Assembly: GCA_019925105.1 (NCBI GenBank)
Contig: JAHGAU010000023.1
Span: 372,001-436,000, forward strand
Direction of reading: 5' to 3'
From: Niebla homalea
Taxonomy: Eukaryota; Ascomycota; Lecanoromycetes; Lecanorales; Ramalinaceae
DNA: 64,000 bases
Shown here: piece by piece, positions 20,801 through 31,035 of the stretch
Layout: every line of letters starts with the position of its first letter
Numbering within the stretch: the first letter of the stretch is position 1
Program-made: the position numbers and the translations under genes
The notes under the pieces: generated by a model
Database searches by the model: none
What the model saw: the letters and a program-made list of their open reading frames with translations, nothing else
What the model was told of the DNA's origin: nothing

Positions 20801-21303
20801 GCGACAAGCTCGAAATCTTCCTCGGTGCCTCCTAGTGCCTTGATCTCCTTTCGCAGGACTTCGTTGGACAATGGATTCACTCCATTTACCTTAGAAGTCC
20901 TTATTGGTACAAGATTGACATCGCCCCTTGCATTTGGCTCCTTGATCTCACCGGTCCGCAACCGCTTCTTGCTACCGCTCTGCTGGGTAGTCTTCCGTGG
21001 ATCGAACTGCGAATGAGCCTTTGGCTGGGAGGGTGGAGAAGAGGATTGTGAAGGTCGTTGCTCCTTGGCGTTCTTTGGCTGCCTTGGTCCCCCTCGGGGC
21101 TTCACGTCCTTCTTCACCTTTGACTTCTCTTCTTGGCTTGCTCCCTTCGATTTTGCAGTGCTCGGTTTTGGGGAAGAATTTCCGGTCCGCACCAAATTGT
21201 TCTGGATCTTCTGAGTCAGGCTTTGCAGCGCGTCCGCATTGAAGTCGGGGAAGTCTTCTGGCCTCTGACCACCAATCTCGCTAGCCTCCACCTTTGAAGG
21301 CAT
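17842..21303 (-). CDS. MAK21: Ribosome biogenesis protein Mak21/Noc1 (CBF/Mak21 family)
   Basis: Intronless. It gives 1153 aa from the ATG at 21303 (MPSKVEASEIGG) or 1181 aa from an in-frame ATG at 21387; I prefer the inner start because the 28 extra residues look like leader sequence. The protein acts in the nucleolus, where Noc1 pairs with Noc2 in early 60S precursors. The N-terminus is charged with acidic Ser-rich tracts. The conserved core contains AHLIVWAFEEWLKSVYFQVL, the HEAT-like region VARGKAVDY to KKVASKTSFNILQLE, then NFHAQYYAIITLNQTVLSS and the CBF domain with NFNTSIQALMLIQQLQGSNQ and RFYRTLYESLLD. Lys- and Glu/Asp-rich blocks and the ending NLPTFAGVEEYAQLLGDD are typical of the family. 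Confidence 0.93.
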   Translation of the reverse strand: MPSKVEASEIGGQRPEDFPDFNADALQSLTQKIQNNLVRTGNSSPKPSTAKSKGASQEEKSKVKKDVKPRGGPRQPKNAKEQRPSQSSSPPSQPKAHSQFDPRKTTQQSGSKKRLRTGEIKEPNARGDVNLVPIRTSKVNGVNPLSNEVLRKEIKALGGTEEDFELVAGVTSDSEVEGTNGTETDKGLSGELKKVINTLGIAEARQNDDGEDSEDSEEEEEASVKDSEVKNVPIRGNANELPFNETMSPASSTKTKKHQIPLLFQPLSEWHAVELPLIALSTDAPALPSDLVQRLHEYAKTLLEEENQAYSSTQRSASSSQQFYSTIMSTGTLSDKIGALTLSVQESPLHNIKALESLLGLARKRSRAQAVEVLGALKDLFAAGNLLPSDRKLKTFTGQPAVHAAFRSENEQWTAGKPLPKPLEKAHLIVWAFEEWLKSVYFQVLTIIETWCNDEVVFARGKAVDYIYSLLKEKPEQEANLLRLLVNKLGDSEKKVASKTSFNILQLETTHPSMKPIVVSAIESDILFRPGQNFHAQYYAIITLNQTVLSSREEATARQLLNLYFAIFLKLLEKPKALKTEGEAPQKAGKVTINRKGEIQGGGGARGKKAAQKAAEKEKSTAAAEDLQEKMLSAVLTGVNRAIPFVSANDESFEKHIDTLFRVTHSSNFNTSIQALMLIQQLQGSNQATADRFYRTLYESLLDARLLTSSKQVLYLNLLYRSLRADLDTKRIKAFIKRLLQIIPMHQPPFVCGVLYLIHELKITLPSLSSFIDQPEEKPDEEEEIFRDVPEDASSQSPPHPPSKATVPTPAFSQSPYDGRKRDPLHANAQSSTCWDIHPLLTHYHPSVSLFTSRLLSHSPMPPKPDLSLNTLIHFLDRFVYKNPKSSSSSSGGTKGASLMQPLLATGGSRSDGGVLVTGGAAGRRDAGPVNSANFWKKDSAEVGADEVFFHRYFSALGMGREKRDKKKQRKEEKKRKKARGKDSEDDSETEAEEEEGEIWKALVGSKPDIEGDDDDNDGFDDEGLEDGFSDLDDEFGDGIAGDAATDDAAQVNENDASEPVFPSFADSASSGSDMDALLDSEEEVDLESAFAAENKSSLTEADGGGGGKKRKAVPIVGNGHVKEGTRREKRMKLKNLPTFAGVEEYAQLLGDD

Positions 21304-21715
21304 GATCAAGGAGGGTCTGTCGTGTGTTATCTTGGGCGTCTGGTTGTTCAAGTAGAGAATGTTGCCAAGCCTTTCCTCCGAAGGCAATTTTTCCCGACTC
21401 GCTAAATCGCACTTGAGGATTCAGAGCCTCGGGCTTCTACGGATCCGTACAGAGGTACGTATGCAATCATGAGTCGCACCAAAACGAGTCTAATGATAGA
21501 TATCATACTCCAGACGAAGGGATTTGACCTCTGGTACAACTATGCCAATATGACGAGTAGAGGCATGGGATGATGGAGTGCCTATTTGCAAATAGATATC
21601 GTGATCGGAGCTTTTCCAAAACGGGCCATTGAATGTTCAATCAGATGGCATAAGATGTTGAATAAATAACACAAGATGTTGAATCGAAACCCGCAGAGAT
21701 ATCGCCTGAGAGTGT
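21304..21715. other. Intergenic region
   Basis: About 410 bp: the promoter/leader of MAK21 and the 3' flank of GCV1, on the same strand. An imperfect direct duplication of about 15 bp (AAGATGTTGAATMRA) occurs near 21653-21686. Nothing else seen. Confidence 0.5.
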
Positions 21716-23303
21716 CTATCCTGGCGCCGTTCCAGCAGCTTGCTTCCAGTACCTGCTCTTGACAAACGGCATCTTCACAACTTCGGCCTCCCTTTTCTTC
21801 CCCCGTACCACCACCTCAACCTTTGTGCCCGGCTTGTGCATCCCAAACTTGACGTAACCCATGGCGATGTTCTGACCCAATGTTGGACTCGGACATCCGC
21901 TCGTGACTTTGCCAACAACCTCATTGTTCTCCGTGAGAATCTGGGCTCCCTCCCGTGCCGGTGCACCCTGGAGTATTAACCCCACCCGCTTCCTCTCCAC
22001 TCCGCCCCCATCCTTTCTTGCTTCGAGCTGCTTCAGGATAGTCTGAGAGCCGTGGAAATCAGCTGAGCCGCCTTTTCGTCTTTCTGGCGGAATAACCCAG
22101 GCCAGACCCGCTTCGATCGGTGTAATAGTATCATCCAGGTCATGCCCGTAGAGACACATGCCTGCCTCGAGCCTCAAGCTATCTCGCGCCCCCAATCCAG
22201 CCATTCTGAGACGGTCCCCGCCGCCGACTTCGAGCAGAGCCTTCGCGAAGCCTTGCGTGCTTGCCTGGGGTACTGATATCTCAAAGCCGTCTTCACCAGT
22301 GTAGCCACCCCTTGAGATGAGCAGCTCGGCAGACTCGTCTGCGCCACCGTATTTCCTCACATCACATTTCACCCTGGCGCATTGTCCGAAATACAGGCTT
22401 TTCAGGTCGAGATCAGGGAGATCCTGGACTTTTAATGCTCTCAGGGTGTCTTCTAGAACATCTGCACTGAGCGGGCCCTGAAGAGCAACCAATCCTGCAC
22501 CCTCCTTGACTGCCCATTTCACACCCTCCCGGACCTCGGGATTGGCGTCAATGTTTTCAGTAATGTATGCCAGGTCCTTTTTCCTGCATGCAGCGTTCGT
22601 AACGAGGTAGAAATGATCTGGTGCTAGCTTCGTGATGACGGTGTCATCCACTATCCCGCCCGTTTTCGGATGTAAGAGGCATGACAGCGTCGAATGTCCT
22701 TCCTTCAATGTAGACGCAGAAGATGGCGTGACGGTCTCGAGGAAAAGGTTGGCAGCAGGTCCGGAGATCTCGTGCTGGACCCTGTACAGCAACCCCATCA
22801 GCCTTGACACAACTCCAAGGAGAGCATGGTAGGAAGTCCAACATATGCCCAACATCAAACAAGCTCGCCTTGTCCCGCGTCCACTTGTGGCTCTCGCCCA
22901 CGCTTAGATCGCTGTATTGGACGGGCATGGAAAAGCCACCGAACGGCACCATCTTTCCGCCATTGGCGACGTGTAGATCATGGAGTTCCGTTCTGCTCAG
23001 CTCGCCGTCCGCCTTTGCTGCGTTCACTTGTGGATCATTGGGGGGGCTGTTACTTGAACCGTAGCACGCTCGCTGGGCGGACCCAGTGGGGGCAATGGCT
23101 GTGGGTCGCGGAAGGAGCGCCCTTCTTTTGCTCCTCCTCTCGAGCTCAATGTGCTGTCTAGCATCTTGGATGCTTGTCGCGATGGAATTGCACGCAGCTA
23201 AGGAAGTTGTGGTGATTCCGGCGGGATGATGAGGTGACGAACGGACGCTGAGACGATGCCAATTCGATCTCGCGAGCCGAGCGGGGGCCAGCCTGGACGT
23301 CAT
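21716..23303 (-). CDS. GCV1: Aminomethyltransferase (glycine cleavage T protein), mitochondrial
   Basis: Exons 23303-22843 and 22781-21716, joined over a 61-nt intron, encode 508 aa. The intron removes a frame change exactly between FDVGHM and [10 protein letters not shown]. The first 95 or so residues are Arg/Ser/Ala-rich and lack acidic residues, as in a mitochondrial presequence ([20 protein letters not shown]). The folate-binding core follows: [20 protein letters not shown], then [35 protein letters not shown], and [20 protein letters not shown]. The C-terminal barrel ends [20 protein letters not shown]. The enzyme transfers the methylene group of glycine from H-protein lipoamide to tetrahydrofolate and releases ammonia. 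All family landmarks are present, and nothing looks broken. Confidence 0.95.
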
Positions 23304-23671
23304 GGATGGCTAGAGGAGAGCATTCGAGGGTATATTACGGTTCTATGCATGCATAATGGGTGAAAAATCATGGACGATACGGCCTTACTTGCGACGATTG
23401 GGGGGAAAGTATATTGACGAGTGGGGGTCTCGCTAGGTTATCGCCTCATGTCTTGAATGATCCATTCAGGGATAGAAAGAAGCTTGCTCAATCTCAAACC
23501 AAAGAAGTCCTCTCAAAACACAGATAAATCAATGACCCCACTGTATGCTTGCTATCCTTAGAATGGAGTACGCAAACATGTGCGTACTGTGTGGGCAGCA
23601 CGATCCTCAATCACTTCCCCACCAAGCGCTTATTAGCCAGCTAATGGACAGGAGACCGTCTCTTCTGCTGA
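23304..23671. other. Intergenic region
   Basis: About 370 bp: GCV1 promoter side and the 3' flank of the permease gene, both on the minus strand. Nothing else recognised. Confidence 0.5.
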
Positions 23672-25535
23672 TTAGATGGCGTTACTGGCGCAAGTAAAAA
23701 CACCTTTGACGGTCCCATCAGCGTACATGTCCGCGATCGTTTGACAGGTGGCCTGGTCAACAATTAGCAAACAATCGCCTCGCCAAACAATGGTCCCAGT
23801 GGACTTACATAAGTGCCTCCAGTGAGCAAGAGCAAGCCCGTCAGGATGAGAAAGATATTCAAGGCGAGCCCAGCGTATCCTCGAATGCCACGCTGCGTCG
23901 CCCATCCCGGTCCATGATCGGCTTGGCGCATCCTGATGTAGGCCGTTCCCCAAAAGATGAAGCCAAAGAATGAGTCGAATAGCGAGCTCATCAAGGCCGT
24001 CAGCTCGGAGAAGAACGGAATGACTTCAGCAATGATGAATGCGGCCACCCAGGTAACGGCCAAGATGCCCCCCCACGTAGTCCATCCCAAGACGGTATGG
24101 TTTCCCTTGTGGCGAGTGCCTTCAAAGATCCGGAAGAAAATAAATCGGGCCGTCACAGAGGCGTAAAGCACCCCGAGAAAGATCAAAGTAGGTATCATGA
24201 AAGAGAAGGACACTTTCTTGTACATCTCATTGCCAAGTGCTCCGAATGCAGGCGACACGTTATACTGCGTTCCAGTGTATGCGTAGATGACTGACCCTAC
24301 CAGACCGAAGACGAGGATTTCGGAGATGGTCACAACCCACAAGGCTTTGGGGAAGTCCTTGGGCTCCTTCATCTCCGCAATGAAGCTAGGAATCGTTATT
24401 TGGCCAATGAAGGTATAGCTGATGTTGAGGAAAGCATTCATGCCACTGACAAAGCCGGTGTTCTTCGCAGCTACAACCAAGACGGTCGGCTCTCCAACAA
24501 AGGTACCTTTGGGCCCAACCTTGTTGTAGTTGAAAGGATGGTCTTCGATGCCAGCAAAGATCGCGGCCAGCAGCACGGAAATGAAGGTGAAGAACGCCGA
24601 TGCACTCGCCAATTTGGAAAGAGTGTCGAAGGTCCGGGGCAAAGAACAGATCCAGGACAGAACAGCCCAGATAGCGCCGAATCCTACCGTACAGACAGCG
24701 CCACCGCTCATAGTGTTCAGGTATTCGGCACCAGTCAAGACGTGGAGACCCTGGTCAAGTTTAGCGGCTATTGGCAAGTCCAAATAAGAGCACTCACTTG
24801 AATCATAGTATTATTAAATATGAACATGAACGCGGTGAAATACCACACCCAGGTCCAATTCCAGTAGAGCATTTGGCCCACATCGCAGACGTCACGGATT
24901 TCTGGGTGACGAAGGCAAAATTCCCTGGCCAGCTGATCAGCCTGATTTCGCCAAATTCTCCACGGCCACACCTACCAAATGATCAAGGAAGTATAGAGCA
25001 CGGATAAGGCGACCACCACGGTCAAGATCAGACCGGGTACCAAGCCCAACACCGAGTACGAATATGGAAATGACATGATTGCCAAACATATGTACTCGCT
25101 GAAGAGCAAAGCAGCAGTCTAAGACAAAAGATTAGAAAGGCTATCCACATGCTCTACGCCCATCCGACCAAGAAGAAAGGGGTCCACCATCTCGGAAGAT
25201 CTCTAGGTTCCATCCTCGTCCTGAATGCTCAATCTCCTCACGTATGGGGAAAGAGAGAGGGGTTAAATGTGTGGAATCACCTTGGGCCACGAGCATGTCC
25301 TGTATTTGATCGAGTTGGTCGCCTCGAGTTCCATCTGCCTGCCCACGTCGAGCTTATCCGTCTCGCCGGTGAGCGATCCAGGAGCGGCAATCCTGCTCAT
25401 CTTGCGACCTTTGTCGTCTTGAGCCTCGGTATCATAATAGGCCTTTTCATTGGAGCCATCTGGAGAAGAAGTTGGGTCAAGATCCTGGTTGGTGTTGTCG
25501 GCCTTGCGGCCCTTTTTGCCAAGATCGAAAGCCAT
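23672..25535 (-). CDS. Amino acid transporter, Aa_trans family (mtr-like)
   Basis: Five exons: 25535-25281, 25118-24976, 24924-24798, 24750-23809 and 23752-23672, encoding 515 aa. Small introns (47-56 nt, except the first of 162 nt) have clear signals, and each join restores a conserved phrase. Examples are YRTCSWPK to TAALLFSEYICLAIMSFPYS, and SLIIW to EFCLRHPEIRDVCDVGQMLY. The hydrophilic N-terminus (about 80 residues) is cytosolic. About ten or eleven membrane spans follow, including SFMIPTLIFLGVLYASVTAR and LALNIFLILTGLLLLTGGTY. The overall design matches fungal neutral/aromatic amino-acid permeases of the AAAP superfamily, such as Neurospora mtr. These import amino acids with protons at the plasma membrane. 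The substrate cannot be inferred from sequence alone. Confidence 0.9.
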
Positions 25536-27348
25536 GGTGATTCAGTCCTTGAATCTGTATATTGAGAGGCGACAGTGGAAGGAGCGACCGTCGGTTCGAT
25601 TTTGCATTAACCACTTGTGAAGAGCCGTCTTTCGGAATCCCAGATGCGCGCGTTCGAGGACTTATCTCTCGAACACGGGCTTGGATGGAGAGGGGTGTTC
25701 GAAGACGCCGACTGTGTTGCGAGTTCCGGTGTCTTACAGGAGCAATTCCAATCTGTCTGACGAAAATGGTGGGGCTGAGCCAAGAGTCAGCTTAACCGGA
25801 TATCCGAGGACGGTATGAGATGCTTGTGAGATACAAGACTTCTGCGAAAGGACGTGGCTGAGTTGGCTAGGAGGAGGGAATGCGCCGATCTATAAGAGAA
25901 TCCGCCCGTGATGAAGCCAAGGACGATGAGGCAAGCTAGCCTCGAGAATGGCGATGTTGGCGTGGGTTTTAAGTGGGCCGGAGGTGGAACGTTAGAGGCT
26001 AAATGGGTAGCACCTGGTAGCGCTGGTTGGTCGCTGCGACTCCAGCGAGGCCGAGATGTGGAATAAAAAAGGCTAGGGATGGTTCTGGCTGGGGTGGGCT
26101 TTGGAGGGTTTTTGCCGGGCTTTGCCACGAACCAAGGCCAATTGTCTGCGTCCGCATTTTGCACCACTCTGTCGGGCGTGAATCAACAATCACGCAGTCG
26201 CAAGGCCGCATGGCGCTATCACGCTAACCAGTATACGGATTACGGAGTATCCACCCCACCTCCCGTCCATCGATCCTCGACAATCTAACGCCGAAGATTT
26301 ACAAGTCCTCGTCACCATCGTGGAACCAAAGCATTTCGTCCATAAATGGACGTTTTAAAGGGCTAGAAGCTCTCATCCGTCTGATTCTTTTACGTTCTCT
26401 TGTCAAATCTTTTGCCTTGCTGGTGATGGCTGAATCACGGGGTCGCAACACTCGTGGGGATGACCGCATCAGGCCTGGCCCTACTAGGCAACTGCCGAGG
26501 TGCCGTCTTCATCTCTACTCATCACCAGTAGTATCAATATGCGTTATCGCAACAACAATATGACCTTCAATCCTCGAATAATTTGGAGTCCGATCAGGCC
26601 GAGTGGTCTGATAGCGTCAGCCTCGCATATAATATTTTTGGCTTCTAGAACATTTCTTACGATCCGCGAGCTTCGCCTTGCATATACATTGACGAAGTAA
26701 GAGGATCATAAGGTACGAGCACTAGTACTGCTACCGCACCTGTACATAATAAGGTACGACAATCTTGCCCGGTCTTTAAGTTGCCTAGGCCATCAACGTG
26801 ACTGCAATAATAACCACCATCATTGGTAGTGTTGTCGCTAATCTCATCATGCCGCCAAAAGCCTGTTAGCTTGATGTTGGACAGATGTGCGTTCCAACTC
26901 AGGCTAATGTTGGTTCTCTCAAGTGGGTTCTGACTTCTGAGTCAACTCGGCATCGTTGGTTTCGTAGATGGTACGTTAGCTTGCTTGATATTAAGACTTG
27001 GCGCGGATTCATCTCTTGTAGAGATGATCGGAGGTCGACCAGTTTTTTCACCATCTCTATGCCACAAACCCAATGAGTAGTGTTCATGCTAAAGGATAAA
27101 GCGATCGCTGCCCTGCACTGCAGATGGAGAGTTCTCACACCAACAGTAATACTCAGTAGATTGCACAAGGCTGGTCATTGAGGAACCCCTCGAGCGTGCC
27201 AGTTCCATAGAGGCAGGGCGATATGTGAAATTTTGTTCTCTACCTTTACCCTCGTAGTGCTATAACATTCGGGATCCAAACCCCTCCGCATAGCGCGCAC
27301 AACTGACAGAAGTGAGACCCGTTCTGCCTAATACCAACAACATCTCCC
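25536..27348. other. Long intergenic region
   Basis: About 1.8 kb between two minus-strand transporter genes. Short ORFs occur on both strands, but none shows a family motif. Composition drifts towards AT from about 26400 to 27100, which may mark an old repeat fragment. No inverted or direct repeat could be confirmed by eye. Confidence 0.45.
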
Positions 27349-29277
27349 TTAGAAGCTTTGGGCGCCCATAGACTTCGCGGGCATTAGTATGATAGCTACT
27401 GTGCAGACAAGTGTGCCCGCTCCAGCGAGGAATAACGGAGCGTTCAGGCTATCAACCAGCAAATGTGCTGCAATCAGAGGCGATACGATACTGAACAACC
27501 TGCCCCAAAAGCTTGCAATGCCAGCTGCCGTGCCTCTAATTGGCGCAGGGAAAGCCTCTGGAGTCCATCCGTAGAGCACTGCATTGAACATGCTCTGGAA
27601 GAAATACTCCATCACGTTGAGGCCAATATTGGAAGCCTGCGTGTTGACGGTGGCGAAGAGGAAGAGTGAGATCCCCATGAGGGCCGAAGAGCCCACCATG
27701 GCCCATTTGCGCCCAACGCGAGGCACTGCATACATACTGGCGCCTAAGAAGACACCGAATATACCGGGGAAGTAGATGAGCACAAAGTTGCGGTAAGTCT
27801 CGGCCACTGAAACATTAATGGCCTGATTTTTGATCAAAAGAATTTTAGGTAGGTAAGAGCCTGCTCAGGTTAGCCCTCATGCGTGTTGTCAGGTCCATTT
27901 AGGGGCCTTTCGACTCACCAGCGATGCTGAAACCCCAGTAGTCGAAGGCATACGTGATCCAAACCAGGATCGTCAGCCTTGCCATGGTGACTCCCTTGAA
28001 CAAAATGTGGTACCTCTGAAACTCGATGAGGACTTTTTCCTTCCATGTCGTATGAAGTTGCGATTTGCCGGGGCCAAAAGATGGGCTCATTGAGTCTTCA
28101 TTTTCCGCTGCATCTTGTTCATCGAGTGCGTCAAAGACTTCCGTCGTGATTGTGCTCTCTCGTCCGTTGAATTTAGCCACTTTATGGAGTACCTGCACAG
28201 CCTTTGCATCCTTGCCTCTGTAGAGCAGGAATTTCGGCGACTCCTGAAACCGAAAGACCAAGAAGCGCAAACAAAAGACAACGAGGCAAATCGCACCTAG
28301 TACGATCAACGTATACCTCCACCCCATGTTGCTACTCTTGGTACAGCAAGGCGCCCCGGCGGCAGCAGCACTACAAGCGGGTAACGGCTTCCCATCTGCG
28401 CCCTTGCCACATGAATATTTTGGGATCAAGCCGTATGCGATGCCGGAGCAGACCACAACACCGATCGGCTGAAACACTGAGAGTACCGCGAGGAGGAAAC
28501 GGCGATTCTGAGGCAAAAACTCGAGGCATATCGTGGTGTCAATTGGAATGTTACCTCCAACGCCGAAGCCGACAAATGCCGCGAGCACGAGAACGCCATC
28601 GTAGGTTGATGGACCAGCCAAGGCCAGGCCGAAGATCGAGGCAATCAAGACGGTTAGGTTAAAGGCATATTGTCGGCCTGCGTACAGAATACATGAGCAT
28701 GCTAAGGAGAGAGATGCGCTGAGCGGATAATCATGGGCGACATTACCGATGATATCGACCAGCACCCCCCACACGAATGCGCCTGCGCAAAGACCAGCAT
28801 TGAAGGAGCTAAAGATGTTTCCAGACTCGGGATCTAGGAGGACCTTTATCAGCCTTTGTACGTGCTGAGACAGGGCTTGATAGCGGACCAACCTCCAAAG
28901 CCAAATTCTTGTTGCATCGCCGGCTCCACGAGCCCAAAGGCCTGAGCATAGAGCAGGTCGAGAAGGTAGCCGAAGCCACAGAGGAAGAAAATGTACCATT
29001 GGTATTTGCCCATGCCATGAGAATCGAGTTCGCGATTCACGAGCAGCGCCTTCTTTTCGTACAGTGAAAGACCATCCAGCTCTGGATCGTCGAGGATGGC
29101 ATGGGGACGTTCAGATATGTGTTTGGGTGATTTGGGGGTGATATCAAGGTCGTCGAGCACTTTACTGTCGGCCATAGATTGACCAATCAAAGGTCGGAGT
29201 TCGTGCGAGTTATCTGACGAGGTTGCGGGGGAGGGAGGGTTTGAATCGAGCAAGGATGATATGGATGAGGGCCGCAT
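27349..29277 (-). CDS. MFS transporter, SV2/SVOP-like
   Basis: Exons 29277-28893, 28833-28747, 28677-27919 and 27860-27349 encode 580 aa. The N-terminal 80 residues are cytosolic and rich in Ser/Pro. The first span follows GKYQWYIFFLCGFGYLLDLL, a signature of SV2/SVOP-like and niacin-transporter-like major-facilitator proteins. The join over intron 1 (59 nt) gives EFGFGDPESGNIFSSFNAGL, and that over intron 2 (69 nt) gives VDIIGRQYAFNLT. Further landmarks are GFGVGGNIPIDTTICLEFLP, WRYTLIVLGAICLVVF and, after intron 3, SYLPKILLIKNQ and GWTPEAFPAPIRGTAAGIAS. The central loop (about 320-360) is acidic. The protein should have 12 membrane spans and act at the plasma membrane or an organelle. The substrate is unknown; small organic acids, sugars or phosphate are all possible. 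Confidence 0.9.
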
Positions 29278-30229
29278 TTAAAGGTGGCGCGTTATAATAG
29301 ATATCATCACCTGCGATTCTAGTGGGAGGTCCACAAGGACGATAAAGGGCCAGCCGTTAGTCGTTAGAGCGCCCCAATGAAAGCGTAAAGTGTGACGTTG
29401 CCGACGTATCATATTCCATATGACCAAATTCTTTTAGAAAAGCACGGTCGACCGACTAGCGAGTGAGATTGTCCGTATGGCAATTGGGAAAGGGTTGCGC
29501 TGATCATGACAGTCGCTGTCGTTGGTCACTAGACCATTTTGGGGCAATATGGGGGTTTGGAGGGCGGGGAACCATAGATCTCGGCAGGGAGTTTGAGATC
29601 GGGGATTTTCCCGTAGGGCATTCTTACCGGCTTACGGTTAGGATCTGGCTTTACCTATCATGTCATGGTGGCCCTGGCTGACCCTCCACAACATAATACG
29701 AATGACATGACAGAATTCTCATGGCGCATTAAAGGAATTGATCGTCTGCCATCGTTAAGAGGTAAGCGGATATGCGGGATGATAATCCGCAGCGTGGATC
29801 CCTAGTTCTACCTATTTCTTACGGCACGCGATGAGGATTGTGTCACCCATGAGCGATGTGAAATGTAGAGTAGGATTTGTGCTCCCCACAGTGGGTGCGT
29901 CAGCTGCAAAAGATGCATGACGTCATGGATTTGAAAGGGTATGCTGGCTTGTGACTACTGCCTGGCAAGCTCGAAGACTTAGACCCCCGATTGCCTTGCG
30001 CTTACATTAGTTGCATGGACTCTAGGGACCAGATGACGCTTTTGCTATTTCGGTATGCAGGTATTGCAGGAACGAGCTGAGTACGGGTCTCTTCCTCGGC
30101 ATGACGGAATTCACATGTTGCAGGAAAGCACTACTAGAAGATGCACAGCACAAAAAGGACGACACGGTCATGAGACATGATCTCTGATTTGTGGGGAATG
30201 TGCTTTCAGAGAGCTCGAGATTGTTTGCA
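29278..30229. other. Intergenic region
   Basis: About 950 bp: promoter side of the MFS gene and 3' flank of RPL9. No gene or repeat recognised. Confidence 0.45.
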
Positions 30230-31035
30230 TCAGGCAACTTCCTCAATGTTCCCCCTTTCCGAGACATACAGTCCATCCAAGAACTGCGGACACGAATCAG
30301 CATACCGTGGGACCTTTAACTCGGACGGTCAGCGAACCTTTCGAATATCCTTGTTTCTGACCCGACATATTTGTTGAATGTCTGCCGCGCTTTGGGACAC
30401 ATTCTCGAGCGAATTGCCTGTCAGCTGCACCTCATCCTTCACGTTCTTCGAAGTCTCGATTGTCACGCCAGGCAACATTGTCACTCGGCGCACAATCTTC
30501 TCACCGATGAAATTCCTGTTCAGAGCCCCATCAGCTGTTCATTCATTATCAATCACCTCTTGCATGCAAGTTCAACAAACCGTATCTCGACCTCGAATAG
30601 ACCCGTTTCTGAATTCTTCTCGATATTGACGTTGATGGGGAAATGTGCATAGACGTATCGCATCTTGTATTTGAATCCTTTTGTAACGCCAATGACGAGG
30701 TTGTTTATGATGGTCTTGACGGTGCGGAGGGTGGCAACGTTCTTCCGAGCTCCATGGTGTAGTTCGATGCTGACGGTGTTCTTGTTCGGTTGTGAGAAGC
30801 AGACGGACAGATGTGATAAATCCTTAACCAATTCGCCTGATGAATTTAGTCTGAGCTTTAACATAGCAGCTGTTCATGTATAGTACCTCGTGGACCCTTG
30901 ACTGTAATCAGTCGTGACTTGATATGGACCTCCACTGTCCCGCTGTCAGTTGCCATACATAGAAAAGTTTCCGTCTGGACATTGCATACCTCCCTCCGGA
31001 ATGTCCAGCGACTCTTGCGAGTGTATGTACCGCAT
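30230..31035 (-). CDS. RPL9: 60S ribosomal protein L9 (uL6)
   Basis: Five exons: 31035-30990, 30934-30887, 30836-30581, 30515-30338 and 30283-30230, giving 193 aa, close to the 191 of budding yeast. The start [15 protein letters not shown] joins over a 55-nt intron to [17 protein letters not shown], then over 50 nt to [11 protein letters not shown]. The remaining landmarks are [53 protein letters not shown] and the end [17 protein letters not shown]. Every intron has a plausible donor and CAG acceptor. uL6 sits at the base of the large-subunit stalk. A high intron count in a short ribosomal-protein gene is usual in filamentous ascomycetes. Confidence 0.95.

Noticed and set aside
21304..21387. 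28-residue N-terminal extension of Mak21/Noc1
   Set aside because: In-frame ATG exists, but the extra residues look like leader sequence. Kept as an alternative only.
26585..26660. tRNA-like stretch with a box-A-like GGCCGAGTGGTCTGATAGC
   Set aside because: A D-arm-like motif is present, but no T-arm (GGTTCGANTCC) or closing acceptor stem follows at a tRNA distance. At most a decayed tRNA-derived fragment.
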